This document shows positions 26,192-34,559 of a stretch of DNA of 64,000 nucleotides, one piece after another. Each line of letters starts with the position of its first letter. The first letter of the stretch is position 1. The translations under genes and the position numbers were made by a program. A model generated the notes under the pieces. It had not been told where the DNA came from and made no database searches. It saw only the letters and a program-made list of their open reading frames with translations. Source of the stretch: Aliishimia sp039978895 (GTDB lineage Bacteria > Pseudomonadota > Alphaproteobacteria > Rhodobacterales > Rhodobacteraceae); assembly GCA_039978895.1 (NCBI GenBank), contig JBDWAL010000057.1:62001-126000 (forward strand). Reading direction: 5' to 3'.

Positions 26192-27247
26192 CTACTCGGC
26201 GGCTTGCGCGGTTGGGATTAACGCCGCACGGATCGCCGAGACGTCAATATGATCGTGCTCTGCGATGACAACCAGACGACCTTGGCGGGCTTCATTTGGC
26301 GCCCATGCACGGTCAAACTGGTGGCGTACACGTGCGCCCACGGCTTGAACCAACAAACGCATGGGCTTGCCTGCAACCGCTGCATACCCTTTGACACGCA
26401 AAATGTGCTGCGCTTTGGCCATCGCTTCGATCCGGGCAACAAGTTCGACTGGATCGGTCACTTCGGGCAGGTCGATGATGACGCTTTCGAAATCGTCATG
26501 CTCGTGATCGTGGTGCCCATCGTGATGGCTTGGGCGCGCGTCCATGTCGTCTTCGGCGGCGGCCTCAAGACCCAACAATACGCGCGGATCAACAACGCCT
26601 TCGGCCACTTCCACTACGGGCAATGAGCGGGGTGCTTCGGCGGCAATGATGGCTTTGGCTTTGGCGATGCCTTCAGGCCCAGCAAGGTCGGGCTTGGTCA
26701 GCAGCACGATGTCGGCGCAGCTTATCTGATCCTCAAAAACCTCGCTTAGCGGTGTCTCGTGATCAAGGCTGTCATCGGCTTCCCGCTGCGCGTCGACTGC
26801 GGCAACATTTGGCGCAAACCGACCGGCCGCAACGGCTTCGGCATCGGCAAGTGCGATCACACCGTCAACGGTAATACGGCTGCGAATATCAGGCCAGTCA
26901 AACGCTTTAAGCAGCGGCTTTGGCAACGCCAGACCTGATGTTTCGATCAAGATGTGCTCTGGCTGCGGGTCCAGCGCCATGAGCGCCTCAATTGTCGGGA
27001 TGAAGTCGTCGGCCACGGTGCAACAAATACACCCGTTGGCGAGCTCCAGAATGTTCTCGGCAGGGCAGTCGGGAATGGCGCAGGATTTCAGGATTTCACC
27101 GTCCACACCAACATCGCCAAACTCGTTGACGATGATCGCCAATCGCTTGCCTTGCGGGTTCTGCATGAGGTGGCGAACCAGTGTGGTTTTGCCTGAGCCA
27201 AGAAAACCGGTGATGACTGTGACGGGGACTTTGTTCAGATTTGCCAT
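26192..27247 (-). CDS. cobW: CobW-type GTPase, likely cobalt chaperone
   Basis: 351-residue G3E GTPase. Walker A GFLGSGKTT at residues 14-22, the metal-binding CxCC motif (GCICC, residues 73-76), and a histidine-rich loop near residue 245 (HHDGHHDHEHDD). CobW_C domain follows. Placed between DUF1636 and cobN downstream of a cobalamin riboswitch, it probably handles Co(II) for CobN; zinc chaperoning by other COG0523 proteins is the alternative, less likely in this setting. Start has AGGAG 9 bases upstream, lying in the end of the preceding gene. Confidence 0.95.
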   Translation of the reverse strand: MANLNKVPVTVITGFLGSGKTTLVRHLMQNPQGKRLAIIVNEFGDVGVDGEILKSCAIPDCPAENILELANGCICCTVADDFIPTIEALMALDPQPEHILIETSGLALPKPLLKAFDWPDIRSRITVDGVIALADAEAVAAGRFAPNVAAVDAQREADDSLDHETPLSEVFEDQISCADIVLLTKPDLAGPEGIAKAKAIIAAEAPRSLPVVEVAEGVVDPRVLLGLEAAAEDDMDARPSHHDGHHDHEHDDFESVIIDLPEVTDPVELVARIEAMAKAQHILRVKGYAAVAGKPMRLLVQAVGARVRHQFDRAWAPNEARQGRLVVIAEHDHIDVSAIRAALIPTAQAAE

Positions 27248-27250
27248 TGT

Positions 27251-27625
27251 TCAATTCTCCTGTGGAGGGATGCGGGCGATGCAGTTTTTGCGAAAGTGCT
27301 CAGGGCGTTCACGCCAAGGCACAAGGCCATCATCGGTTGAGGCATAGGCGGTGACGCCGTCCAACACGGTTTGCACATGTGTGTCTTCGTGCAGGTTGCC
27401 GTAGACATAGGTCCAACGCTTGGCCCCGCCGCGTATGGCGATTGAGCAGCCCGAAGAGCAGTTGGACAGGCACTCGACGGCGGTCAACGTGACACCATCT
27501 GGCATCGTTTGAGTGGCCAGGGACGCATGCAATGCATCACCCGGACGTGTGCCGCCCTCGGGTATCTCAGCTTCGCGTCTGCACTTCACGCAAACCATAA
27601 GTTCAACAGGGGGTAGACCGCTCAT
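27251..27625 (-). CDS. DUF1636 metal-binding protein, CobW partner
   Basis: 124-residue protein of the DUF1636 family. The start MSGLPPVELMVCVKCRREA carries CxxC; a second cysteine group ECLSNCSSGCSIAI follows near the middle, giving the spacing of a thioredoxin-like [2Fe-2S] ferredoxin. No enzyme activity is established. It is the first gene after the riboswitch leader and is 3 bases from cobW, so it is co-regulated with cobalt insertion and is probably a redox or metal partner there. An upstream in-frame ATG at 27679 would lie in the leader and lacks family sequence. Confidence 0.88.
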   Translation of the reverse strand: MSGLPPVELMVCVKCRREAEIPEGGTRPGDALHASLATQTMPDGVTLTAVECLSNCSSGCSIAIRGGAKRWTYVYGNLHEDTHVQTVLDGVTAYASTDDGLVPWRERPEHFRKNCIARIPPQEN

Positions 27626-27724
27626 TTCATTCCCAATGCCTTGGGACGGCGGCATGGATGGCGGGTGGCACGATGCCAAGAGCCCGGCACCCGGAACACC
27701 CCGTCCGGTTTCGTCTCAGTTCAT

Positions 27725-27897
27725 GCTGGCAGGTCTCCCGGCTTGCGGATCTCAGGTTTCCCTGTCGGTTGCTTCACCTTCCCGGTTTTTGGCCAGTGGC
27801 ATGAAGCACCCTTTCCGTTCACGGTCGCGGGGGCGGCTGCGTTCGGACCAAAGGCCCTCTGCATTCCCTTTTCACCCAAGAAGACTTGGGCACCAGC
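27725..27897 (-). promoter_or_regulatory. Cobalamin riboswitch leading DUF1636-cobW-cobN operon
   Basis: On the minus strand: GGGTGAAAAGGGAATGCAG, then CAGCCGCCCCCGCGACCGT, GCCACTGGCC, and the B12 box AGCCGGGAGACCTGCC at 27727-27743. P1 pairs GCTGG with CCAGC at the two ends. The first start codon of the operon is about 100 bases downstream. The platform contains CCGGA/TCCGG and further GC-rich hairpins without a T run, so translational or Rho-linked control is likely. It would lower expression when cobalamin is plentiful. cobO diverges on the other side. Confidence 0.93.
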
Positions 27898-27999
27898 AGC
27901 GTCCCTAGTGCGCGCAGCTTTGACATGTGTCAAGTACGAAAGGCACTGGCCCGCCCTTCGTTTACATGGCACCAATCCGCATAGATTCTGGAGGACGCC

Positions 28000-28608
28000 A
28001 TGACCGATACCGACGAACGCCACACGGCCAAGATGAAAAAGATCAAAGCCGCGCGGGACAAGATGATGGAGACCAAGACCGAAGAAAAAGGTCTGATCAT
28101 GGTCAACACCGGCACGGGAAAGGGAAAGTCGTCATCGGGTTTCGGCATGATTATGCGCTGTATCGCACATGACATGCCTTGCGCAGTGGTCCAGTTCATC
28201 AAAGGAAACTGGGAAACCGGCGAACGCACGTTCCTGCGCGACCGCTTCGCAGAAGAATGCCGGTTTTTTGTGAGCGGCGAAGGCTTCACATGGGAAACGC
28301 AAGATCGTTCGCGCGATATTGCAGCCGCGCAAAACGGATGGAAAATCGCGAAAGAACAGATTTTGGATCCAGACATCCAGTTCGTGCTGTTGGACGAAAT
28401 CAACATCGCCCTGCGCTATGACTATTTGGATATCGACGAAGTTGTGGACTTCCTTCTGACGCAAAAACCACACATGACCCACGTGGTCTTGACCGGACGC
28501 AACGCCAAACCAGAATTGATCGAAGCCGCCGATCTTGTGACCGACATGAGCTTGGTCAAGCACCCGTTCAAAGAAGGCGTCAAAGCGCAAAAAGGCGTGG
28601 AATTCTGA
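28000..28608 (+). CDS. cobO: Cob(I)yrinic acid a,c-diamide adenosyltransferase
   Basis: 202-residue corrinoid adenosyltransferase of the CobO/BtuR/CobA(Salmonella) type. Walker A-like GTGKGKSS at residues 38-45, VQFIKGNWETGE, the HPFKEGVKAQKGVEF C-terminal end and LLDEINIALRY are family signatures. Transfers adenosyl from ATP to Co(I). Start has GGAGG six bases upstream. Divergent from the cob operon; its own promoter must lie between 27,900 and 27,990. It is the only adenosylation gene in the window. Confidence 0.95.
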   Translation: MTDTDERHTAKMKKIKAARDKMMETKTEEKGLIMVNTGTGKGKSSSGFGMIMRCIAHDMPCAVVQFIKGNWETGERTFLRDRFAEECRFFVSGEGFTWETQDRSRDIAAAQNGWKIAKEQILDPDIQFVLLDEINIALRYDYLDIDEVVDFLLTQKPHMTHVVLTGRNAKPELIEAADLVTDMSLVKHPFKEGVKAQKGVEF

Positions 28609-28954
28609 TCCAACCAACCGGGCACTTGCCGACCTGCCCTGCTAAGCCTCTCTCGTTGGTGTGCGACCTTCATCGGGAGCATTGCAGTCCGCCAAACTGA
28701 TCCCCCCCCCAAACGCCGCTCGCCACAGATATTCAATGCTTCACGCAAAGTTTGGTGGCGCGAACACGTCCTTGAACGCAACAGCGCAGCACAAGGGGTC
28801 TTACCCAACGAGATGTCCTCAAGACGCCTTCCCCCGGTTGGTGATATGACCACCCCCTAGGAAACGCACCCTATGCTTAACGCAGGCCGAACAACCTGCA
28901 ATGACGTCACCCAAAAGATGCATCGCAGTAAAGTCTTGATTTAGTTCTGAGAAA
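28609..28954. other. Gap between cobO and tRNA-Leu, no gene seen
   Basis: About 345 bases. Short frames on both strands show no family features, ribosome-binding site or conserved motif. A run of nine C at about 28704-28712 is the only notable simple sequence. I see no clear intrinsic terminator for cobO. Confidence 0.5.
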
Positions 28955-29040
28955 TGGTGCGGGCGGTGGGACTCGAACCCACACGGGCTTACGCCCTCCA
29001 GATTTTAAGTCTGGTATGTCTACCATTCCATCACGCCCGC
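28955..29040 (-). tRNA. tRNA-Leu (anticodon UAA)
   Basis: On the minus strand an acceptor stem GCGGGCG / CGCCCGC closes a class II cloverleaf. The anticodon loop CTTAAAA within CCAGA/TCTGG gives UAA (Leu). The long variable arm AGGGCGTAAGCCC and T loop GGTTCGAGTCC are present. The CCA end is encoded (28955-28957). Confidence 0.97.
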
Positions 29041-29127
29041 GACGGTTGATAAGGGCATCACTAATCCAGTTTGCAATTGGAGTGCAACAAAAGACGCACG
29101 TGATCCTGATTTATCGCAACTCTTGCG

Positions 29128-29694
29128 TCAAATATCGTCCCCCGGAGCAGCAAGAGGCGCGCCGTTTGCCAAAAGATGACGCTCGGAAATCCATGGATTG
29201 TCCTCCAAAGCGGCCATAAGATCGGTGCGCGCCTTGGCAACGTCCCCGAGCTGCATATGCGTCAGTGCGCGTCCTGATCTGGCCGCGACGTGATTGGGGG
29301 AAAGTTCCAATGCACGGTCCAAATCCGGTAAAGCTCCCGTGAAATTCTCTTGTAAAAACAACGCAAAAGCCCGTTGATTATACCCTTCGGCATACTCAGG
29401 ACAGTACCCGATGAGCGCGGTAAAATCCTCGATTGCCCCCAACAGGTCGTAACTTGACCGCTTCTGCATACCGCGATCCAGAATCGCTTGTGCTTGCTCG
29501 TTGGGCGCATCCACCCATAACTCCCACATTTTGTTGGAAATTTCGCGCCCTTGGGTCTCATTTGGCGCTGCGCGGGCCTTTTCAGAGAGCTGTGACAAGG
29601 CAGATGTGTGATCGGGTGCTGTTGGGCAGTCGGCAAGGGCCGTCTGAAGACCGCAAATGCTGACAGCACAGGTGAGCAAGATTGTTTTCAACAT
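29128..29694 (-). CDS. Secreted TPR-repeat protein
   Basis: 188-residue protein with a signal peptide (cleavage after ALA, mature start DCPTAPD). Two or three TPR helices follow from about residue 75: AQAILDRGMQ..., AEGYNQRAFALFLQENFTGALPDLDRALELSPN, and AARSGRALTHMQLGDVAKARTDLMAALEDNPW. TPR proteins are adaptors; the partner is unknown. Positioned alone between the tRNA and the putR stop, on the minus strand. The cysteines of the mature part could pair. Confidence 0.82.
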   Translation of the reverse strand: MLKTILLTCAVSICGLQTALADCPTAPDHTSALSQLSEKARAAPNETQGREISNKMWELWVDAPNEQAQAILDRGMQKRSSYDLLGAIEDFTALIGYCPEYAEGYNQRAFALFLQENFTGALPDLDRALELSPNHVAARSGRALTHMQLGDVAKARTDLMAALEDNPWISERHLLANGAPLAAPGDDI

Positions 29695-29744
29695 GATAGA
29701 ATAGTTGAAACATTTGTCGCTAATTTCAAGCCACTTTTACGCGA

Positions 29745-30215
29745 TCACCCTGCGGTGGTCTCTTTCACCGCTTCCATCGCCACATAGGTCGAGGTCGACG
29801 CGACATGCGGCAAGGCCGAAATGACCTCTCCCAAGATGCGCCGATAGCTCGTCATGTCAGATGTCCGCACTTTCAGCAAATAGTCAAAACTGCCAGCGAT
29901 CATATGGGCTTGCTCGATCTCGGGTACATTGCATGCAGCTTGGTTGAACGCGTTCAACGCAGCCTCGCGGGTGTCACTTAGCTTCACTTCGACAAAGGCC
30001 ACGTGATCCAAGCCAAGCTGGATCAAATTAAGCTGCGCGCGGTACCCCAAAATGAACCCTTGGGTCTCTAGTTTTTTGAGCCGCGCTTGCGTCGGGGATT
30101 TCGACAATCCGATCTTATCTGCAAGATCTGTCACGCTGATCCGGCCATCCTCGGCAACACCGTGTAGAATCGCACGATCGAAACGATCTAAAGTGGAGAA
30201 GGACGATTCACTCAT
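29745..30215 (-). CDS. putR: Lrp/AsnC-type regulator, likely PutR
   Basis: 156-residue regulator: an N-terminal winged helix-turn-helix (residues about 9-60, ISVTDLADKIGLSKSPTQARLKKLE) and a C-terminal RAM ligand-binding domain (65-145, with GSFDYLLKVRTSDMTSYRRIL). In Rhodobacter capsulatus PutR, an Lrp-like protein, activates putA and represses itself, and this gene is divergent from putA in the same way. I chose the ATG at 30215; a GTG start at 30257 would add 14 residues and would overlap the GGTGGCCACC palindrome. Confidence 0.88.
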   Translation of the reverse strand: MSESSFSTLDRFDRAILHGVAEDGRISVTDLADKIGLSKSPTQARLKKLETQGFILGYRAQLNLIQLGLDHVAFVEVKLSDTREAALNAFNQAACNVPEIEQAHMIAGSFDYLLKVRTSDMTSYRRILGEVISALPHVASTSTYVAMEAVKETTAG

Positions 30216-30248
30216 AACTTGGCTCAATTCCCGTAAAACTCTCAATTT

Positions 30249-30258
30249 GGTGGCCACC
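30249..30258. promoter_or_regulatory. Palindrome in the putR-putA gap, candidate operator
   Basis: GGTGGCCACC is a perfect 10-base palindrome 60 bases before putA, in the 100-base divergent gap. The rest of the gap is AT-rich (AAGATATATTATAAAA next to the putA start), as expected of promoters. Binding by PutR is inferred from position only. Confidence 0.35.
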
Positions 30259-30317
30259 TATGATGAAAACGACTGTTCAATGCAAGATATATTATAAAAA
30301 ACACTTGGAGACGTGCC

Positions 30318-33300
30318 ATGACTTTCGCCGCGCTTGATCTGCTTCCGCTGACCCTTGATGACGACATGTACGCCGCGCCTGATGACATCTTGCAGCGATT
30401 GATCGCTCAGGCTGATCTGTCGAAAGACACCCGCGCTGACATCAGCGCGGAAGCCGCCGATTTTGTGCGCAGACTTCGCCAATCCGACACGCCTGGTTTG
30501 ATGGAAGTGTTCTTGGCGGAATACGGTTTGTCCACAGATGAGGGCGTCGCGCTGATGTGTCTGGCCGAAGCTTTGTTGCGCGTGCCCGATGCCTATACAA
30601 TGGACGCTTTGATTGAAGATAAGATCGCGCCCTCGGATTGGGGGCAACATCTTGGCCAGTCCACCTCATCCTTGGTTAACGCCTCCACTTGGGCGTTGAT
30701 GCTGACGGGGCGTGTGTTGGATGAAACCGCGCCCGGCTTGGCAGGAACGTTGCGCGGTGCCGTCAAACGTCTTGGGGAACCGGTGATCCGCACAGCCGTT
30801 ACCCGCGCGATGAAAGAAATGGGCCGCCAATTTGTCCTTGGCGAAACCATCGTCACCGCCATGCAACGTGCGGCCAAGATGGAAGACCAAGGCTTCACCT
30901 ATTCCTACGATATGCTCGGCGAGGCCGCGATGACGGACGCGGATGCCAAGCGGTATCACCTCAGCTATTCACGTGCGATTTCAGCGATTGCGACGGCGTG
31001 CACAGAAGATGATATCCGCAGCAATCCGGGAATTTCGGTCAAGTTATCGGCCCTTCACCCACGTTATGAGGTCGCAAAGGCTGACCGCGTGATGCGTGAA
31101 TTGGTCCCGCGTGTGCGGTCCTTGGCAACTTTGGCTGCCTCCGCCGGTATGGGTCTGAATATTGACGCCGAAGAAGCCGACCGTTTGTCCTTGTCTCTTG
31201 CTGTAATTGACGCGGTTTTAGAAGAACCTGCGCTGGCCGGATGGGATGGATTTGGCGTGGTTGTGCAGGCCTATGGCCCGCGCGCAGGTGGGGTTATTTC
31301 GCATTTGCATGCGACAGCAGAACGCCTGGATCGCAAAATCATGATCCGGCTTGTGAAAGGCGCGTATTGGGACAGCGAAGTTAAGCGCGCCCAAGTCGAA
31401 GGGCTTGATGGCTTCCCTGTTTTCACCCGCAAACCCGCATCTGATGTCAGCTATATCGCACATGCACGCGATCTTTTGGCACGCACGGACCGGATTTATC
31501 CGCAATTTGCCACCCATAATGCCCATACGGTCGCGGCAATTGTGAATATGTCCAAATCTATGCAGGTGGACCCAGAAACGTTTGAATTCCAGCGTTTACA
31601 CGGCATGGGCGAGGCGCTGCACCGGATCGTTATGGCGGATCACGCAACCCGGTGCCGCATCTATGCCCCTGTGGGGGCGCATAGCGACTTGCTCGCCTAT
31701 CTTGTGCGACGCTTGCTTGAAAATGGCGCAAATTCCAGTTTTGTGAACCAAATTGTCGACGAAGATGTCTCCCCGGAAGAGGTTGCAGCAGATCCTTTTG
31801 CCGCCCTCGCCTCCAACGCGCCGACCTTGCCGACAGGCCCACATTTGTTTGCCCCGGAACGGGTAAACTCCAAGGGGATCGACCTAACCCACCTGTCCTC
31901 GTTGAAATCGCTGGCTCAAATCCGCGCTCCGTTTGAAACGTCCACGTGGCATGCGACGCCTTTGCTCGCCGATGCAGCGCAGCCCGATGATAGCACCCCG
32001 GTGATCAATCCCGCACGCCCCGATGACCACCCCGGAGACGTCGCAGCAGCAAGCCCGGCAGATATCGAAACCGCTTTGAAAGCGGCGCGGATATGGGATG
32101 CCCCCCCGGCTGAACGCGCACGCGTGCTCAACAAAGCGGCTGATCTTTACGAAACTCACCACGCTGAACTTTTCGCGTTACTTGCACGTGAAGCAGGGAA
32201 AACACTGCCCGATTGCGTGGCCGAACTGCGCGAGGCTGTGGACTTTTTGCGCTATTATGCAGCCAACGCACCCGACACGACACCCGTGGGTGTCTTCACC
32301 TGCATCAGCCCGTGGAATTTCCCTTTGGCTATCTTCACGGGTCAAATATCCGCAGCTTTGGCCGCAGGAAACGGCGTCCTTGCCAAACCTGCCGAGCAAA
32401 CTCCGTTGATCGCGCACCGCGCCGTTTCTCTTTTGCTTGAGGCCGGTGTGCCGCGCGCAATCTTGCAACTTCTTCCCGGCGCTGGCGATGTTGGTGCAGC
32501 TTTGACGTCTGATCCGCGCGTGGGCGGTGTCGCGTTCACAGGCTCGACCGAGACAGCCCGCCGCATCCGCCGTAACATGGCCGCTCACTTGAAACCCGGC
32601 GCCCCCCTTGTCGCTGAAACGGGTGGGCTGAACGCGATGATTGTCGACAGCACAGCCTTGCCCGAACAGGCGGTCGGTGCGGTGATCGAAAGCGCATTCC
32701 AGTCTGCAGGACAAAGGTGCTCTGCCTTGCGTTGTTTGTATGTGCAAGAAGACATCGCCGACGCGTTTGAGACATTACTCAAGGGGGCCATGTCCGAATT
32801 ATCGCTGGGTGATCCGCTTTTGCTGGCCAGCGACATAGGCCCCGTGATTGACCAGCAGGCCGCACATGGGATCAATGCGCATATCCAGATTGCAAAAGAT
32901 GAGGCACGTGTTTTGCACCAACTGAACGTGCCGTCAGATGGCGTGTTCGTCGCCCCTACTTTGATCCAAGTTCAGGGCATCTCCGATATGACCCGCGAAA
33001 TTTTTGGCCCTGTTTTGCACATCGCCCGCTTCAAGGCCGAAGATTTGGAACAGGTGATAAACGACATCAACGCCACGGGATATGGCCTCACATTTGGGCT
33101 GCAAACTCGGATTGATGACCGTGTGCAATATGTGTCTGATCGCATTCACGCGGGCAACATCTATGTCAATCGCAACCAGATCGGCGCGATTGTTGGCTCA
33201 CAACCATTTGGGGGCGAAGGGCTTTCAGGCACAGGTCCCAAAGCAGGCGGCCCGCTTTATTTGTCGCGCTTTTGCGCTGAGGCGGACACAACTCCGCATC

Positions 33301-33695
33301 CCCAAAGCATCGGCTTACCCGGCCCGACAGGTGAGTTAAACCAATGGTCGATTTCACCGCGCAAGCCTGTTTGGTGCATAGGCCCGGGTTTGGACATGGC
33401 CCAAAAGCAATGCGACCTTGTCGAAGCCCTAGGCGGCACGCCTCACTCCGCACCAGATGCGGGGTCACAAGCGCTCACCGAGGCGACGGATATAAGCGGC
33501 GCGATTTGGTGGGGCGACACTCAAGATGAGGCCCGCAAGCTAGATATCGCCTTGGCTGAACGCGAAGGTCCTTTGGTACCGCTGATCTGTGGCGCGCCGG
33601 AGACTGCCAATGTCATGCAGGAACGACATCTATGTGTGGATACAACAGCAGCCGGGGGCAATGCCGCCCTGCTGAGCGCAATGTCCGAGAGCTAA
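30318..33695 (+). CDS. putA: Bifunctional proline dehydrogenase/P5C dehydrogenase
   Basis: 1,125-residue enzyme that oxidises proline to glutamate: FAD-dependent proline dehydrogenase in the N-terminal 470 residues (YSYDMLGEAAMTDADAKRY, SVKLSALHPRYE, VRLVKGAYWDSEVK) and NAD-dependent glutamate-semialdehyde dehydrogenase from about 560 (SPWNFPLAIFTGQISAALAAGN, GFTGSTETA, catalytic Cys near residue 800 in SAGQRCSAL, and ETGGLNAMIV with the general-base Glu). It lacks an obvious ribbon-helix-helix DNA-binding domain at the N-terminus, so it is a short-type PutA and regulation falls to PutR. Length fits alphaproteobacterial PutA. Confidence 0.95.
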   Translation: MTFAALDLLPLTLDDDMYAAPDDILQRLIAQADLSKDTRADISAEAADFVRRLRQSDTPGLMEVFLAEYGLSTDEGVALMCLAEALLRVPDAYTMDALIEDKIAPSDWGQHLGQSTSSLVNASTWALMLTGRVLDETAPGLAGTLRGAVKRLGEPVIRTAVTRAMKEMGRQFVLGETIVTAMQRAAKMEDQGFTYSYDMLGEAAMTDADAKRYHLSYSRAISAIATACTEDDIRSNPGISVKLSALHPRYEVAKADRVMRELVPRVRSLATLAASAGMGLNIDAEEADRLSLSLAVIDAVLEEPALAGWDGFGVVVQAYGPRAGGVISHLHATAERLDRKIMIRLVKGAYWDSEVKRAQVEGLDGFPVFTRKPASDVSYIAHARDLLARTDRIYPQFATHNAHTVAAIVNMSKSMQVDPETFEFQRLHGMGEALHRIVMADHATRCRIYAPVGAHSDLLAYLVRRLLENGANSSFVNQIVDEDVSPEEVAADPFAALASNAPTLPTGPHLFAPERVNSKGIDLTHLSSLKSLAQIRAPFETSTWHATPLLADAAQPDDSTPVINPARPDDHPGDVAAASPADIETALKAARIWDAPPAERARVLNKAADLYETHHAELFALLAREAGKTLPDCVAELREAVDFLRYYAANAPDTTPVGVFTCISPWNFPLAIFTGQISAALAAGNGVLAKPAEQTPLIAHRAVSLLLEAGVPRAILQLLPGAGDVGAALTSDPRVGGVAFTGSTETARRIRRNMAAHLKPGAPLVAETGGLNAMIVDSTALPEQAVGAVIESAFQSAGQRCSALRCLYVQEDIADAFETLLKGAMSELSLGDPLLLASDIGPVIDQQAAHGINAHIQIAKDEARVLHQLNVPSDGVFVAPTLIQVQGISDMTREIFGPVLHIARFKAEDLEQVINDINATGYGLTFGLQTRIDDRVQYVSDRIHAGNIYVNRNQIGAIVGSQPFGGEGLSGTGPKAGGPLYLSRFCAEADTTPHPQSIGLPGPTGELNQWSISPRKPVWCIGPGLDMAQKQCDLVEALGGTPHSAPDAGSQALTEATDISGAIWWGDTQDEARKLDIALAEREGPLVPLICGAPETANVMQERHLCVDTTAAGGNAALLSAMSES

Positions 33696-33701
33696 ACGCG
33701 T

Positions 33702-33789
33702 TTCGGCGCGACGGCAAATTTTACAAAATTTGCAACCGCCAAAGGCGGGCAATCCTTGTAAGGATTGCGCACCCCCTTGACGCGCCGAA
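33702..33789. repeat. Cloverleaf-like palindromic element after putA
   Basis: A 9-bp outer stem (TTCGGCGCG at 33702-33710 with CGCGCCGAA at 33781-33789) encloses three hairpins: GCAAATTTT/AAAATTTGC (9 bp, 2-base loop), CCGCC/GGCGG (AAA loop) and GCAATCCTT/AAGGATTGC (9 bp, 2-base loop). The perfect palindrome AAACGCGTTT overlaps its left edge and the putA stop. It could be a mobile palindromic repeat or a 3' structure of the putA messenger. No second copy was found by eye in this window. Confidence 0.8.
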
Positions 33790-33811
33790 CCTTTAACACC
33801 AGCTTGCCCGC

Positions 33812-34558
33812 ATGTTGCCCATTCGCGATCATAACCCGTCTGGCCGTGTCCCTTATGTGACATATGCGCTGTTGGCTCTGAACATCCTGATTTTCCTCGG
33901 GTATTTCGTGCTGTTAACAGACAATGCAGCGATCAATCGCTTCTATTATGACTGGGCGATGATCCCTGCTAGGGTAAGTTCCGGTGAGGCCTACTACACT
34001 GTTATCACCTCCACATTTCTGCATGGTGGCTGGATGCATTTGGCGGGCAATATGCTGTTCTTGTGGATCTATGGCGACAACATGGAGGACGAGATGGGCC
34101 ACCTACCCTATCTTGGCTTCTACCTCCTTTGCGGCATTGCCGCGGGTGTGGTGCATATTGTCTCGGGGCCCCTTTCGCCTGTGCCTACGGTTGGTGCATC
34201 GGGCGCGATTGCGGGCGTAATGGGGGGCTATTTGTTGATGTTCCCCAAGGCCAAGGTCGACATTTTGATCATTTTGGTGGTGTTTTTCCGCATTATCCCG
34301 ATCCCTGCATGGATCGTCTTGATGCTCTGGTTTGCTATGCAAATCGTGGGTGGCATTGGCACTGACCCGAACTCAGGTGGCGTCGCGTATTGGGCGCATC
34401 TTGGTGGGTTTGTCGCCGGGTTGATACTTACGATCCCGGTTTGGCTGCGCAAGGGCGCGACGCGGTTCTGGACGCAGACGGAGGGTCATCCGCCGCATCC
34501 AGAAGCACGTTACGATGTTGTGACAAGCCGGATTCCGAAAGTGGGCCGGCGCAGATAG
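33812..34558 (+). CDS. Rhomboid-family intramembrane serine protease
   Basis: 248-residue polytopic protein. Catalytic Ser130 in GASGAIAG and His196 in WAHLGGFVAG form the rhomboid dyad, and the GGWMHLAGNMLFLW motif (residues 72-85) is diagnostic. It cleaves transmembrane segments of membrane proteins; natural substrates are unknown. It starts 22 bases after the palindromic element and runs to the end of a convergent inositol monophosphatase. Confidence 0.93.
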   Translation: MLPIRDHNPSGRVPYVTYALLALNILIFLGYFVLLTDNAAINRFYYDWAMIPARVSSGEAYYTVITSTFLHGGWMHLAGNMLFLWIYGDNMEDEMGHLPYLGFYLLCGIAAGVVHIVSGPLSPVPTVGASGAIAGVMGGYLLMFPKAKVDILIILVVFFRIIPIPAWIVLMLWFAMQIVGGIGTDPNSGGVAYWAHLGGFVAGLILTIPVWLRKGATRFWTQTEGHPPHPEARYDVVTSRIPKVGRRR

Positions 34559-34559
34559 A

